NCBI RefSeq assembly: GCF_025210165.1
Contig: NZ_JAOASI010000046.1
Location: 1-64,000 of the forward strand
Source of the DNA: Tepidibacter sp.
GTDB taxonomy: Bacteria; Bacillota; Clostridia; Peptostreptococcales; Peptostreptococcaceae
DNA length: 64,000 nucleotides
Reading direction: 5' to 3'
Within the stretch, counting starts at the first letter, position 1; every line of letters starts with the position of its first letter. Shown one piece after another: positions 8,841 through 19,345 of the stretch. The notes under the pieces were generated by a model. It was not told where the DNA came from and did not search any database. It saw only the letters and a list, made by a program, of their open reading frames with translations. A program made the translations under genes and the position numbers.

Positions 8841-9857
8841 CTATTCATAATCTTTTATTTTTCCGTTTACGATATCTTTGACTCTATTAATATCAGAGTA
8901 GTTATTTTCTTCTAGAATCTTAATATGCTTATCTCTTTCATTTTCATTTTTTAAATAATGACTTGATATTGCAATTGCCTCTATAGCATCTAAATTATTT
9001 TTATTTATAGAATAGGCTTTTTTTGCGTTTTTAAGAGCCTCGTCATAGTTATGTTCTTTAAGATTTATAAAATTCAAAGAAATATATGCAGGTTCATATT
9101 CTTTGTTAAAAATAAATGTTTCCTTTAATATTTTTTTAGCTTTTTCATAATTGCCTAAATCTGAATAACACGTTGCTTTGGGAATTTTAAAAGAGTAAAT
9201 ATCTGGTCTGATTGAGCAAACTGTATCAAAGGCTTCTATAGCTTTTGCATACTCTCCATTTGCGTAGTAGACGGTTCCAAGATAATAATATGCTCCACAT
9301 ATGTTTTCGTTGTTACTGGACTTAGTAAGGTTCTTAAGGCTACTAATTATTTGATTGATTGAAAGATTTTCATTTTCTACTATTTTTTTTATTTCTTCTG
9401 TCATAAAGAAATATCCTCCATACAAATCAATTGCACCTTGAACTTCGTCAAGCAGCTTTGTATTGTAGTATTCCATTTCAAGAATCTCATCATAAATTTT
9501 TTCTATTCCGTCTAAATTATCACCCTTGACTGATACAATAAAAAGTCTGCTTTTTAAGAGTTGCGATTCAGGAAATTGATTTAGAGCTTTTTTATATGCA
9601 TTTTGAGCTGTTACATATTTAAGTTCTTTTTCTGCTTTTAAACCTCTTTCGTAGTTTACAGCTCCAATAAGAGAACTTTTAAAATGCATAAGACTAAATA
9701 TTGTAACAATAAGTACAATTACAAATAAAGCTTTTATCCATATAGGAACAGGATATTTAATATACGCTTCTCTACAGTTTTCGCATAGATCTGTAGGATA
9801 ATCTTTAAGTGCTTCTTTTTCTTCACAATTACAGCAAATAACTTTTTCTTCTGTCAA
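8841..9857 (-). CDS. Membrane-anchored tetratricopeptide-repeat protein with zinc ribbon
   Basis: A 338-residue protein. The N terminus carries four cysteines in CxxC pairs (CCNCEEK and CENC, residues 8-33), suggesting a small zinc ribbon in the cytoplasm, followed by one membrane segment (~44-62). The remainder is helical with several TPR units, for example GAYYYLGTVYYANGEYAKAI and KATCYSDLGNYEKAKKIL. It is probably a scaffold protein and is co-directional with the membrane zincin. AGGAGGAATT precedes the ATG. Confidence 0.78.
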   Translation of the reverse strand: MTEEKVICCNCEEKEALKDYPTDLCENCREAYIKYPVPIWIKALFVIVLIVTIFSLMHFKSSLIGAVNYERGLKAEKELKYVTAQNAYKKALNQFPESQLLKSRLFIVSVKGDNLDGIEKIYDEILEMEYYNTKLLDEVQGAIDLYGGYFFMTEEIKKIVENENLSINQIISSLKNLTKSSNNENICGAYYYLGTVYYANGEYAKAIEAFDTVCSIRPDIYSFKIPKATCYSDLGNYEKAKKILKETFIFNKEYEPAYISLNFINLKEHNYDEALKNAKKAYSINKNNLDAIEAIAISSHYLKNENERDKHIKILEENNYSDINRVKDIVNGKIKDYE

Positions 9858-10017
9858 AGAAATTCCTCCTTTTACAATTTTATATTTAAATCAACCAAAT
9901 TTTACATTAACTACATTAAATTTACAATGAACCAATAGAACTATTTTATTCTGTTTTAAAAATTAATTAGAAAAACACATTTAGATGGCTGTAGGAAGTA
10001 TGAAACAAATTTTATAT

Positions 10018-10047
10018 TTGACATACGAATACTCTATGTGTTATTAT
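10018..10047 (+). promoter_or_regulatory. Promoter of the pyrimidine operon
   Basis: TTGACA (10018-10023) and TATTAT (10042-10047) are separated by 18 bp, a good vegetative sigma-A promoter, about 40 bp upstream of the PyrR-like RNA site. Confidence 0.75.
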
Positions 10048-10090
10048 TGTTAAAACAAAATAATATAAAAAATCGACATACGCATGTCGA

Positions 10091-10124
10091 CCTTTAAATT
10101 GGTACGAGAGACCAGGAAGGGAGG
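10091..10124 (+). promoter_or_regulatory. PyrR-type RNA-binding loop (pyr attenuator)
   Basis: CCTTTAAATT, then GGTACGAGAGACC, then AGGAAGG resemble the conserved PyrR-binding hairpin (UUUAA..., a loop with GAGAG, ...AAGG). The site precedes pyrC and is followed downstream by a strong terminator, as in PyrR-controlled attenuators. Binding of PyrR with UMP would favour termination. The pyrR gene is not in this window. Confidence 0.6.
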
Positions 10125-10128
10125 AATC

Positions 10129-10287
10129 ATGATGGGAGCCATCAGTGCGTGTTTTTATTATGCAGAAAAACATGATAATAAGAGTAATTGTATAAATTTC
10201 AAAGAATTATTGAATGTATTATACTCAATAATAGTTTTTGAATTCCTTAAAATATGTAAGCAACAAACGGTAGTACCAAAAGGTTGA
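10129..10287 (+). CDS. Possible pyr leader ORF (52 residues)
   Basis: GGGAGG (10119-10124) stands 4 to 7 bases before two adjacent ATG codons (10129, 10132). The frame stays open for 52 codons and its stop lies inside the loop of the attenuator hairpin. The product (MMGAISACFYYAEK...) has no recognised family. The SD abuts the PyrR-like hairpin, so PyrR binding could affect its translation, and translating ribosomes would invade the left arm of the terminator. It may also be a fortuitous ORF in a leader RNA. Confidence 0.35.
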   Translation: MMGAISACFYYAEKHDNKSNCINFKELLNVLYSIIVFEFLKICKQQTVVPKG

Positions 10288-10322
10288 ATTTTGATTTTGG
10301 TATACTTGTTTGTTGCTTTTTT
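10258..10322 (+). terminator. Attenuator terminator before pyrC
   Basis: AAGCAACAAAC pairs with GTTTGTTGCTT, with an inner TACCAAAA/TTTTGGTA stem, ending in a T tract. It lies 26 bp upstream of pyrC and is the likely regulated terminator of the operon. Confidence 0.85.
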
Positions 10323-10347
10323 AATATCTAAAAGAGGAGTGAATTAA

Positions 10348-11628
10348 ATGAAATTATTGATTAAAAATGCAAGAGTTATAAATCCTAAAACAAACTTTGA
10401 TAAAGTTACAGATGTTCTTATTGAAGATAGCATAATAAAAAGAATACACGAAAACATAAATGAAAAAGTTGATAGAGAAATAGATGCTAGTGGATATATA
10501 TTGTCTCCAGGGTTTGTAGACGTACATGTACACCTTAGAGAACCTGGATTTGAATACAAGGAAGATATAGAAACCGGTGCTTTAAGTGCTGCAAGAGGTG
10601 GATTTACTACTATATGTGCTATGCCAAATACTAATCCTGCTATAGATAATGAGCAAGTAGTAAAATACATAAATAAAAGGGCTGAAAAAGCTGTAGTGAA
10701 TATTGAGGTTATAGGAAGTATAACCAAAGGACAAAACGGAAAAGAGTTAAGTGATATAGAGAGTATGAAAAAATCTGGAATAATTGCTATAAGTGAAGAT
10801 GGGAAAACAGTTAAAGATTCAGCTATATTAGCTAAGGCTATGAAACTATCTAAAACTTATGATTTACCTGTTTTATCACACTGTGAAGATGAAGAGTTAG
10901 CTAAAGATGGAGTTATGAATGAAGGTTCAAAATCTAAAAATCTAAATCTTAAAGGAATATCTAGCGAATCAGAAGAGGTTATAGTAAAAAGAGATATAGA
11001 GATTGCAAAAGAGACAGGAGCTAAGCTTCATATATGTCATATAAGTACTAAAGGAAGCGTTGAATTAGTGAGAAAAGCTAAAAAAGATAATATATATGTA
11101 ACTTGTGAGGTTTGTCCACATCATTTCTCACTAACAGATGAGAGTGTTGAAATAGATAATGGAAATATGAAGATGAGTCCACCCCTAAGATCTAAAGAAG
11201 ATGTAAAAGAGATAAAAAGAGGGTTAAAGGATGGGACTATAGATATTATAGCTACAGATCACGCACCTCATCATGAAATAGAAAAAAACTGTGAATTTGA
11301 AAAAGTGGCAAATGGAATAGTAGGACTTGAAACTGCTCTATCTCTTGGAATAACTAACTTGGTAAAAGAAGATGTACTAAGTATAAATGAACTTATAGAG
11401 AAGATGAGCTTAAATCCAGCAAAGCTTATAAATATAGATAAAGGAAGTATAGAAGAGGGAAAAGTCGCTGATATAACTATCTTTGATGAAAATGAAATTT
11501 ATAAAATAGATTCTAGTAAATTTAGATCAAAGTCAAAAAATACTCCATTTAATAAAATGAAAGTTTTCGGAAAAGTAAAATATACGATAGTAAATGGAGA
11601 AGTTGTATATGAGGGGGATGAAGGTTAG
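10348..11628 (+). CDS. pyrC: Dihydroorotase
   Basis: A 426-residue zinc-dependent amidohydrolase that cyclises carbamoyl-aspartate to dihydroorotate in pyrimidine synthesis. The metal site HVHLREPG is at ~60, the catalytic and metal residues continue in LSHCEDEE (~176) and HICHIST (~229), and the ATDHAPH motif lies near residue 303. Length and motifs fit class I bacterial PyrC. First gene of the pyr operon with an AGAGGAGTG SD; its stop is followed immediately by pyrF. No aspartate carbamoyltransferase (pyrB) gene is present in the window, so that step must be encoded elsewhere. Confidence 0.97.
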   Translation: MKLLIKNARVINPKTNFDKVTDVLIEDSIIKRIHENINEKVDREIDASGYILSPGFVDVHVHLREPGFEYKEDIETGALSAARGGFTTICAMPNTNPAIDNEQVVKYINKRAEKAVVNIEVIGSITKGQNGKELSDIESMKKSGIIAISEDGKTVKDSAILAKAMKLSKTYDLPVLSHCEDEELAKDGVMNEGSKSKNLNLKGISSESEEVIVKRDIEIAKETGAKLHICHISTKGSVELVRKAKKDNIYVTCEVCPHHFSLTDESVEIDNGNMKMSPPLRSKEDVKEIKRGLKDGTIDIIATDHAPHHEIEKNCEFEKVANGIVGLETALSLGITNLVKEDVLSINELIEKMSLNPAKLINIDKGSIEEGKVADITIFDENEIYKIDSSKFRSKSKNTPFNKMKVFGKVKYTIVNGEVVYEGDEG

Positions 11629-12555
11629 ATGATAGATAAGTTGATAGAGAGAATAAAAGAGCTGAACAATCCTACTGTTGTAGGGCTTGATCCTAGAGAA
11701 GAATTCATACCAGAATTCATAAAAAAAGAAGCTTATAAAAAGTATGGAAAGACATTAAAGGGACTTGCAAATGCTTATTATAAATTTAACTGCATGATAA
11801 TAGATGAAATATATGATCTAGTTCCAGCTGTAAAACCTCAAATATCTATGTACGAGGAATTAGGACCTGATGGAATAGATTGTTTCATAAAAACTATAAA
11901 ATATGCAAAAGAAAAAAATCTTATAGTAATAAGTGATATAAAAAGAGGAGATATAGCATCAACTGCAAAGAGTTATTCAAGAGGGCATATAGGAAGAGTA
12001 CGTGTTGGTGGAAATGAACATAAGGTATTTGATGCTGACTTTGTAACTATAAATGGATACATGGGATATGATGCGATAAGCCCTTATATTGAAAACTGCA
12101 AAGAGCTTGATAAAGGAATGTTTGTATTAGTAAAAACATCAAATCCTAATAGTGGAGATATACAAGATTTAAAAACAGAAGATGGAAGATATGTATATGA
12201 GCATATGGGAGAGCTTGTATCAAAATGGGGAGAAGATTTAATAGGTAAATACGGATTTAGTAAAATAGGAGCGGTAGTAGGTGCAACTTATAAAGAACAA
12301 GGAAAAATAATTAGAGAGCAAAATCCCAATACCTTCTTTTTAGTGCCAGGCTATGGAGCGCAAGGGGCAACGGCTGAGGATTTAAAAGGATGTTTTAATG
12401 AAGATGGACTAGGTGCTTTGATAAATTCATCAAGAGGAATAATAGCAGCTTATAAAAAAGATGAGTATAAAGATAGATATAGTGAAACAGAGTTTCACAA
12501 GGCTGCAAGAGAAGCTGTAATTAGAATGAGACAAGACTTACTTAGAGTAATCTAA
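11629..12555 (+). CDS. pyrF: Orotidine 5'-phosphate decarboxylase
   Basis: A 308-residue enzyme converting OMP to UMP, the last step of the pathway. It is the longer type-2 form found in many Clostridia; SDIKRGDI near residue 102 carries the catalytic Asp-Lys-Asp array, and LVPGYGAQGA and NSSRGIIAAY near the C terminus bind the phosphate. The ATG follows the pyrC stop directly (TAGATG), with GGGGGATGAAGG as its SD inside pyrC, indicating translational coupling. Confidence 0.96.
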   Translation: MIDKLIERIKELNNPTVVGLDPREEFIPEFIKKEAYKKYGKTLKGLANAYYKFNCMIIDEIYDLVPAVKPQISMYEELGPDGIDCFIKTIKYAKEKNLIVISDIKRGDIASTAKSYSRGHIGRVRVGGNEHKVFDADFVTINGYMGYDAISPYIENCKELDKGMFVLVKTSNPNSGDIQDLKTEDGRYVYEHMGELVSKWGEDLIGKYGFSKIGAVVGATYKEQGKIIREQNPNTFFLVPGYGAQGATAEDLKGCFNEDGLGALINSSRGIIAAYKKDEYKDRYSETEFHKAAREAVIRMRQDLLRVI

Positions 12556-12570
12556 TCGGAGGGAAAAAAT

Positions 12571-13650
12571 ATGAAAGGTTATTTAATACTAGAAAACAAT
12601 GTTGTACTTGAAGGAAAGTTGTTTGGATATATACAAGAAACTGTAGGAGAGGTAGTATTTAACACTGGAATGACTGGATACCAAGAGGTTTTAACTGATC
12701 CATCTTATTATGGACAGATAGTTACAATGACTTATCCATTGATTGGAAACTATGGAATTAATATAGATGATATGGAATCAAAGTCTCCAAAGGTTAGAGG
12801 ATTTATAGTAAGAGAAAAATGTGAGATGCCATCAAACTTTAGATGTGAATTCAATCTTGATGATTACCTTAAGCAAAATAAGATTGTTGCAATAGAAGGA
12901 ATAGATACGAGATATTTAACCAAGATGATTAGAAATCAAGGAACTTTAAGAGGAATTATAACTAGTAGAAAATTAACTGACGATCAAATAAAAAATACCA
13001 TAAATTCATTTTCAAATGTAGATGCAGTTGAAAAGGTAACTACTAAAGAAGTAGTAGATCACTGTGATAAAGAAGGTCTTAATATAGCTACTATAGACTT
13101 TGGAATAAAGTCTAATATAATAAGATCCTTCAAAAAAAGAAATTGTAATATAACTGTATATCCAGCATTTGTAGGAGCTAAAGAGATACTTGAAAAAGAT
13201 TATGATGGAGTGTTTTTATCTAACGGACCTGGAGATCCAAAGGATTTAGTAAGTGTTATCGAAGAGATAAAGAAGATGATGGGAAAAATTCCTATAACGG
13301 GAATATGTCTTGGACATCAACTTTTGGCACTAGCACTTGGAGGAGATACCGAAAAGCTTAAGTTTGGACATAGAGGATGTAACCACCCTGTAAAAGATTT
13401 GCAAACAGGAAAAGTACTTATAACATCTCAAAATCACGGATATGTTGTTAAAGAAGAGACTTTACCTGAAAATGTAAAAATAACTCATATAAATATGAAT
13501 GATAATACTGTTGAGGGAATGAGAATTGATGATATGAATATATACAGCATACAGTTTCATCCTGAAGCTTGCCCAGGACCATATGATGCGGCACCAATAT
13601 TTGATGAATTTATAGATGTTTATATGAAAGCTAAGACTGAATCGGTTTAA
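12571..13650 (+). CDS. carA: Carbamoyl-phosphate synthase small (glutaminase) subunit
   Basis: A 359-residue glutamine amidotransferase subunit that supplies ammonia to CarB. The N-terminal CarA domain begins YLILENNVVLEGKLFGY; the class I GATase domain has the nucleophile cysteine in GICLGHQLLALALGG (~250) and the His/Glu pair in QFHPEACPGP near residue 330. SD GGAGGG upstream. It sits between pyrF and carB, so the enzyme is dedicated to the pyrimidine route here, although arginine genes lie downstream. Confidence 0.97.
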   Translation: MKGYLILENNVVLEGKLFGYIQETVGEVVFNTGMTGYQEVLTDPSYYGQIVTMTYPLIGNYGINIDDMESKSPKVRGFIVREKCEMPSNFRCEFNLDDYLKQNKIVAIEGIDTRYLTKMIRNQGTLRGIITSRKLTDDQIKNTINSFSNVDAVEKVTTKEVVDHCDKEGLNIATIDFGIKSNIIRSFKKRNCNITVYPAFVGAKEILEKDYDGVFLSNGPGDPKDLVSVIEEIKKMMGKIPITGICLGHQLLALALGGDTEKLKFGHRGCNHPVKDLQTGKVLITSQNHGYVVKEETLPENVKITHINMNDNTVEGMRIDDMNIYSIQFHPEACPGPYDAAPIFDEFIDVYMKAKTESV

Positions 13651-13696
13651 GAAAATACATTTTAGCTTTAAGTAGTTATTATGGGGAGGTAAAATT

Positions 13697-16600
13697 ATGC
13701 CAAAAAGAGATGATATAAAAAAAGTATTAGTTATAGGATCAGGACCAATAGTAATAGGTCAAGCAGCTGAGTTTGATTACTCTGGAACACAGGCTTGTCA
13801 AACTTTAAGAGAAGAGGGAATAGAGACAGTACTTATAAACTCTAACCCTGCAACTATAATGACTGATAAAGAAATTGCAGATAAGGTTTATATAGAGCCG
13901 CTAACTTTAGAATTTGTAGAGAAAGTAATAATAAAGGAAAAGCCAGATAGTTTAATAGCAGGTATGGGGGGGCAAACAGGATTAAATCTAGCAGTTGAAC
14001 TTAATGATAAAGGGATTTTAGAAAAACACAATGTAAAGGTTATAGGAACATCTATAAAATCTATCAAGGACGGAGAAGATAGAGATTCCTTCAAAAGAAT
14101 AATGGAGGAGACAAATCAACCTTTAGTTCAAAGTGAAATAGTAACTACTATGGAGGATGGAATAAAATTTGCATCTCAAATAGGATATCCAGTAGTTGTA
14201 AGACCTGCATATACACTAGGTGGTGCAGGTGGTGGAATAGCAGAAGATAAAGAAGAGTTAGAAGAAATTCTTGCAAGTGGGCTTCAGTTAAGCCGTGTAG
14301 GACAGGTGCTTTTAGAAAAAAGTATAAAGGGATGGAAAGAAATAGAGTATGAGGTAATGAGAGATAGTAAGGGAAACTGTATAACAGTATGTAATATGGA
14401 AAATATAGACCCTGTTGGAGTTCATACTGGAGACAGTATAGTTGTAGCACCATCTCAAACACTTACAGATGTAGAGTATCAAATGCTTAGAAAGGCTTCA
14501 ATAGATATTATAAATAGGATAGGAATAGAAGGTGGATGTAATGTTCAGTTAGCCCTTAATCCTGAGAGTTTTGAATATGTAGTAATAGAGATAAATCCAA
14601 GAGTTAGCCGCTCATCTGCTTTAGCGTCAAAAGCTACGGGATATCCTATAGCAAAGGTTGCAACTAAAATAGCTATAGGATATACACTTGATGAAATAGA
14701 AAATTCTGTAACTAAAAAAACTAAGGCATGCTTTGAGCCAACTCTTGATTATTGTGTAGTAAAAATACCTAAATGGCCGTTTGATAAATTTAGAAGAGCT
14801 AAGAAAACTCTTGGAACAAAGATGATGGCAACTGGAGAAGTAATGGCTATTGGAAATAACTTTGAGTCAGCTTTTTTAAAGGCTATAAGGTCTCTTGAAA
14901 TAGGACAATACAGCTTAGAACATAAAGCATCTTCTCAAAGAAGCATTGAAGAATTAAAAAGAAGAGTTCAAATACCTGATGATGAGAGAATATTTGACTT
15001 AGCGGAGCTTTTAAGAAGAAATTATAAAATAGATATGGTTTGTAAAATAACTGGAATGGACAGGTTCTTTGTTAATAAGATAAAAAATATTGTAAACGAG
15101 GAAGAAGAATTAAAGAAGGTTGATCTTTCAGATATAACTAAAGAATGGATGAGAAAGCTTAAAATAAAAGGATTCTCTGACAAGGCTATAGCAGATTTTA
15201 CAAAGTCATCTCCTAAGGATGTATACAATCTTAGAAAATTATACGGTATAGAGGCAGTTTACAAAATGGTAGATACTTGTGCTGGTGAGTTTGATGCGGT
15301 ATCTCCATATTACTACTCAACTTATGATGAGCATGACGAGGTTTATGTATCAGATAAGAAAAAGGTAATAGTTATAGGGTCAGGACCTATAAGAATAGGA
15401 CAAGGAATAGAATTTGACTACTGCTCAGTTCACTCAATACTTGCTCTTAAAAAACAAAATATAGAGACTATAATAGTAAACAACAATCCAGAGACTGTTA
15501 GTACAGACTTTGATACAGCAGACAAATTATACTTTGAACCTCTTACAGAAGAAGATGTACTAAATATTATACAAAAAGAAAAGCCATATGGGGTTATACT
15601 TCAGTTTGGAGGTCAGACTGCTATAAAGCTTGCTAATTTCCTAGATGAAATAAATGTAAATGTACTTGGAACTAAGCCAGAACAGATAGACGAGGCTGAA
15701 GATAGAGAAAAATTTGATGAAATAATGGAAAAGCTTCAAATAAATAGACCAAAGGGTAAGGCTGTATGGTCTGTAGATGAAGGTATAAAAGAAGCTTTAA
15801 ATCTAGGTTATCCACTGTTAGTTAGACCATCTTATGTACTAGGCGGACAAGGTATGGAGATAACTCACAACGAAAAAGAGCTTAAAAGATATCTTGAAAA
15901 TTCATTTGAGAGAGATTCTAAAAATCCTGTTTTAATAGATATGTACTTAACTGGAAGAGAAATAGAAGTAGATGCAATATGTGATGGTAATAATATATTA
16001 ATACCTGGAATAATGGAGCATCTTGAAAGAGCAGGAGTTCACTCTGGAGATTCCATATCTATATATCCTACACAAAATATAAGTGATGATATAAAGCAAA
16101 AAATATTAGTAAAGACAAGAGAAATAGCAAGAGAACTTAAGGTAATTGGAATGATAAATATTCAATTTATAGAATTTAAAAATGAATTATATATAATAGA
16201 GGTCAATCCAAGATCATCAAGAACGGTTCCATATATAAGTAAGGTAGCTGGAGTTCCTATGATAGAACTTGCAACTAGAGCTATGCTTGGAGAAAAGATT
16301 CAAGATATGGGATTTGGAACAGGGCTTTATAAAGAATCTAAGAAAATATCTGTAAAGGTTCCAGTATTCTCAACTCAAAAACTTCCAGATGTTGAGGTAA
16401 GTCTAGGCCCTGAGATGAAATCAACTGGAGAAGTATTAGGCGTAGGAGAAACTTTTGTAGAAGCTTTATACAAAGGACTTATAGCAGCAGGAGTTAATGT
16501 AGCAAATGAAAATTCAACAATACTTGCTACTGTAAAACCTAGTGATAAAGCTGAATTCATAGAAATAGCAAAAGAGTTTGACAAAAAAGGATGTAAATTT

Positions 16601-16906
16601 ATAGCTACAAGTAAAACAGCAGATGAATTAGAGAAAAATTCACTAAAAGTTCAAAGAGCAAAAAAAATAAGCGAAGGTGTACCTAATATATTAGATGTTA
16701 TAAGAAGTGGAATGGTAGATATGCTTATAAACACTCCAACTAAGGCAAATGACTCAACTAGAGACGGGTTTAGAATGAGAAGAGCAGCTATTGAGGCATC
16801 TGTACCAGTGTTTACATCCCTTGATACGGTAAGAGGAATACTAGATATAATGGATTCTAATATAAAGATAGAGGATATGAGTGTATATAATATGGGAATA
16901 AAGTAG
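13697..16906 (+). CDS. carB: Carbamoyl-phosphate synthase large subunit
   Basis: A 1069-residue synthetase making carbamoyl phosphate from bicarbonate, ammonia and two ATP. The internal duplication is clear: [20 protein letters not shown] at ~10 and [20 protein letters not shown] at ~558 open two homologous halves, each with an ATP-grasp domain ([14 protein letters not shown] and [13 protein letters not shown]). The C-terminal ~140 residues form the allosteric MGS-like domain. Full length; AGGTAA-type SD (GGGGAGG). Precedes pyrK by 10 bp. Confidence 0.97.
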   Translation: MPKRDDIKKVLVIGSGPIVIGQAAEFDYSGTQACQTLREEGIETVLINSNPATIMTDKEIADKVYIEPLTLEFVEKVIIKEKPDSLIAGMGGQTGLNLAVELNDKGILEKHNVKVIGTSIKSIKDGEDRDSFKRIMEETNQPLVQSEIVTTMEDGIKFASQIGYPVVVRPAYTLGGAGGGIAEDKEELEEILASGLQLSRVGQVLLEKSIKGWKEIEYEVMRDSKGNCITVCNMENIDPVGVHTGDSIVVAPSQTLTDVEYQMLRKASIDIINRIGIEGGCNVQLALNPESFEYVVIEINPRVSRSSALASKATGYPIAKVATKIAIGYTLDEIENSVTKKTKACFEPTLDYCVVKIPKWPFDKFRRAKKTLGTKMMATGEVMAIGNNFESAFLKAIRSLEIGQYSLEHKASSQRSIEELKRRVQIPDDERIFDLAELLRRNYKIDMVCKITGMDRFFVNKIKNIVNEEEELKKVDLSDITKEWMRKLKIKGFSDKAIADFTKSSPKDVYNLRKLYGIEAVYKMVDTCAGEFDAVSPYYYSTYDEHDEVYVSDKKKVIVIGSGPIRIGQGIEFDYCSVHSILALKKQNIETIIVNNNPETVSTDFDTADKLYFEPLTEEDVLNIIQKEKPYGVILQFGGQTAIKLANFLDEINVNVLGTKPEQIDEAEDREKFDEIMEKLQINRPKGKAVWSVDEGIKEALNLGYPLLVRPSYVLGGQGMEITHNEKELKRYLENSFERDSKNPVLIDMYLTGREIEVDAICDGNNILIPGIMEHLERAGVHSGDSISIYPTQNISDDIKQKILVKTREIARELKVIGMINIQFIEFKNELYIIEVNPRSSRTVPYISKVAGVPMIELATRAMLGEKIQDMGFGTGLYKESKKISVKVPVFSTQKLPDVEVSLGPEMKSTGEVLGVGETFVEALYKGLIAAGVNVANENSTILATVKPSDKAEFIEIAKEFDKKGCKFIATSKTADELEKNSLKVQRAKKISEGVPNILDVIRSGMVDMLINTPTKANDSTRDGFRMRRAAIEASVPVFTSLDTVRGILDIMDSNIKIEDMSVYNMGIK

Positions 16907-16916
16907 GAGGTATTGT

Positions 16917-17693
16917 ATGTGTATAACTAAGAAAAAGGTTATAGCTAAGATATTAAAAAATGAAATGTTAGTGGATAATGTGTATAAGCTTGTAGTTAAA
17001 TCAGAAGATTTAATATTCGACTTTAAGCCAGGACAGTTTGTAAACTTATATAGCAAAGATAAATCAATGCTACTTCCAAGACCTATAAGTGTATGCGAAA
17101 TAGATGAAAAAAATAAAGAGATAACACTAGTATTCATGGTGGTAGGAAAAGGCACTGAGGAATTTTCAAGACTTAGAGAAAATGATGATATTTACTTAAT
17201 GGCGTTTTTAGGAAATGGATTCGATATAGATTGTGAGGGTGAAAATATAATAGTTGGAGGGGGAGTAGGAACTCCTCCACTCCTAGAACTTGCTAAGAGG
17301 TTAAAGGGAAACAATAAGATATTTTTAGGATTTAGAAAAGATGTTTATTTAATATATGAATTCAAAAAGTACGGAGAAGTTTATATAGCAACTGAAGATG
17401 GTGAACATGGAGAAAAAGGAAATGTTATAGATTTGATGAATAAGTATGTAAAAAAAGCAGATAGAATATATTCTTGTGGACCTAAAGGCATGTTAAAGGC
17501 CGTAAAAGAGTATGCAGTCAATAATAATATAGACGCTTATTTATCTCTTGAAGAAAGAATGGGATGTGGATTTGGAGCGTGTGTAGGATGTGCTGTTAAG
17601 ATAAAGGAAGATAATGATAAGGGATATAAGAATAAAAAGGTTTGTGTAGATGGACCTGTATTTAAAGCTTGTGAGGTGATGTTTGATGAGTAA
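16917..17693 (+). CDS. pyrK: Dihydroorotate dehydrogenase electron-transfer subunit
   Basis: A 258-residue FAD and [2Fe-2S] protein that passes electrons from PyrD to NAD+ in type 1B dihydroorotate dehydrogenase. An FAD-binding RPISVCEID (~60) and a nucleotide-binding GGGVGTPPLLELAK are followed by a C-terminal four-cysteine cluster motif, ERMGCGFGACVGCAVK and a later C. The 3' end overlaps the start of pyrD, as usual for this pair. Confidence 0.95.
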   Translation: MCITKKKVIAKILKNEMLVDNVYKLVVKSEDLIFDFKPGQFVNLYSKDKSMLLPRPISVCEIDEKNKEITLVFMVVGKGTEEFSRLRENDDIYLMAFLGNGFDIDCEGENIIVGGGVGTPPLLELAKRLKGNNKIFLGFRKDVYLIYEFKKYGEVYIATEDGEHGEKGNVIDLMNKYVKKADRIYSCGPKGMLKAVKEYAVNNNIDAYLSLEERMGCGFGACVGCAVKIKEDNDKGYKNKKVCVDGPVFKACEVMFDE

Positions 17694-18594
17694 TCTAGGA
17701 TTTAATATAGCTGGAGTAGAATTTAAAAATCCAGTTATGACAGCATCTGGAACCTTTGGTTCTGTTGGAAAAGAATTTGAAGAGTTCATAGATTTAAGTT
17801 CACTTGGGGCAATTGTTGTAAAGGGAATTAGTTTAGACCCTTGGGATGGAAATAACTCACCTCGTATAGCTGAGACTTATGGAGGTATGATAAATAGTGT
17901 AGGTCTTCAAAATGATGGAGTAGATAATTTTATAAAAAATGATATGAAATTTCTTGAAAAACAAAACACTAATATTATAGTTAATATTGCAGGTAAAACT
18001 GTTGAGGAATACAAGGAAGTTGCTAGAAGATTAGAGGATACGGATATTGATATGATAGAGCTTAATATAAGCTGCCCTAATGTAAAAGAAGGTGGAGTAG
18101 CCTTTGGAACTAATGCTTTAATGGCTGAGAGTATAACTAAAGAGGTTAAAAAAGTTACTAATAAGCCTTTAATAGTTAAACTATCCCCTAATGTAACGGA
18201 TATAACTGAAATTGCAAGAGCAGTTGAGAGTGGTGGAGCTGATTGCATCTCTATGATAAATACTTTAATAGGTATGAAGATAGATATACATAGAAGAAAG
18301 CCAGTTCTTTTCAACAAAATAGGTGGATTATCAGGTCCAGCTATAAAGCCTGTTGCAATTAGAATGGTTCATCAAGTATCTAAAACTGTTGAAATTCCTA
18401 TAATAGGAATGGGTGGAATAATGACTGGAGAGGATGCTATAGAGTTTATAATGGCAGGAGCTACAGGAGTTGCAGTAGGAACTGCAAACCTTATAAATCC
18501 AACAGCTACAATAGATGTTTTAGACGGAATCAAGAAGTATATGAATGATTATAATATAACAGATTTATCAAGTATAAGAGGAATAATAGATTAA
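17686..18594 (+). CDS. pyrD: Dihydroorotate dehydrogenase, catalytic subunit (class 1B)
   Basis: A 302-residue FMN enzyme oxidising dihydroorotate to orotate. The catalytic cysteine is in NISCPNVKEGG, and GGLSGPAIKP and GMGGIMTGEDA bind FMN. A TTG two codons earlier was not used because GAGGTGA at 17673-17679 is 6 bases from the ATG at 17686. Works with PyrK, whose gene it overlaps. Confidence 0.96.
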   Translation: MSNLGFNIAGVEFKNPVMTASGTFGSVGKEFEEFIDLSSLGAIVVKGISLDPWDGNNSPRIAETYGGMINSVGLQNDGVDNFIKNDMKFLEKQNTNIIVNIAGKTVEEYKEVARRLEDTDIDMIELNISCPNVKEGGVAFGTNALMAESITKEVKKVTNKPLIVKLSPNVTDITEIARAVESGGADCISMINTLIGMKIDIHRRKPVLFNKIGGLSGPAIKPVAIRMVHQVSKTVEIPIIGMGGIMTGEDAIEFIMAGATGVAVGTANLINPTATIDVLDGIKKYMNDYNITDLSSIRGIID

Positions 18595-18611
18595 GAGAAG
18601 GTGGGAATAAT

Positions 18612-19289
18612 ATGAAAAAGTACAAACAAGAATTTATAGAGTTTATGGTTGAGTGTAATGTTTTGACATTTGGAGATTTTGTAACTAAAAGTGGAAGAAA
18701 AACTCCTTTTTTCGTAAATACAGGAAATTATCAAACTGGAGAACAGCTTAGTAAATTAGGAGATTTTTATGCAAAAGCTATAAAAGAAAACTTTGATGAA
18801 GATATAGATGTACTGTTTGGTCCAGCTTACAAGGGTATACCTCTTTGTGTTACAACTTCTATATCTTTAAATTCAAAATACGATATGAATGTTAGATACT
18901 GTTCTAATAGAAAAGAAATAAAAGATCATGGAGATAAAGGCATTCTTCTTGGAACAAAGTTAAAGGATAAGGATAAAATTCTTATAATAGAAGACGTTAC
19001 AACAGCTGGAACAAGTATAAGAGAGACTATGCCAATACTTAAAAATGATAAGGATGTAGATGTTGTAGGACTTATTATATCTGTTAATAGAATGGAAAGA
19101 GGAACATGTGAAAAATCAGCACTTGATGATATAAAGGATACTTATAACATGAAGACGTGTGCAATAGTTGACATGAATGAGGTTGTAAAATATCTGCATA
19201 ATAAAGAAATTAATGGGCAAGTTATTATAGACGATGATATGAAGTCAAGAATTGAAGATTATTATAAGATCTATGGAGTTGAAAAATAA
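18612..19289 (+). CDS. pyrE: Orotate phosphoribosyltransferase
   Basis: A 225-residue enzyme that couples orotate to PRPP to form OMP. The PRPP-binding signature is ILIIEDVTTAGTS (~125) and the substrate loop includes RKEIKDHGDKG. Last gene of the pyr operon, 17 bp after pyrD, SD AAGGTGGG. The next promoter starts about 25 bp beyond its stop. Confidence 0.96.
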   Translation: MKKYKQEFIEFMVECNVLTFGDFVTKSGRKTPFFVNTGNYQTGEQLSKLGDFYAKAIKENFDEDIDVLFGPAYKGIPLCVTTSISLNSKYDMNVRYCSNRKEIKDHGDKGILLGTKLKDKDKILIIEDVTTAGTSIRETMPILKNDKDVDVVGLIISVNRMERGTCEKSALDDIKDTYNMKTCAIVDMNEVVKYLHNKEINGQVIIDDDMKSRIEDYYKIYGVEK

Positions 19290-19316
19290 GTTTTGATATA
19301 AAATTTATTTTTTCTG

Positions 19317-19345
19317 TTGACATACTAGATTAAAGACAGTATAAT
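19317..19345 (+). promoter_or_regulatory. Consensus sigma-A promoter of argGH
   Basis: TTGACA (19317-19322), 17-bp spacer, TATAAT (19340-19345): a perfect match to the vegetative consensus. An inverted repeat ACTAGATT / AATCTAGT (19324-19350) spans the spacer and -10 box and could be an operator. Confidence 0.9.

Noticed and set aside
13888-14462. Long minus-strand open frames inside carB
   Set aside because: They lie opposite a complete, well-conserved gene, show low-complexity translations and have no SD; they are shadows.
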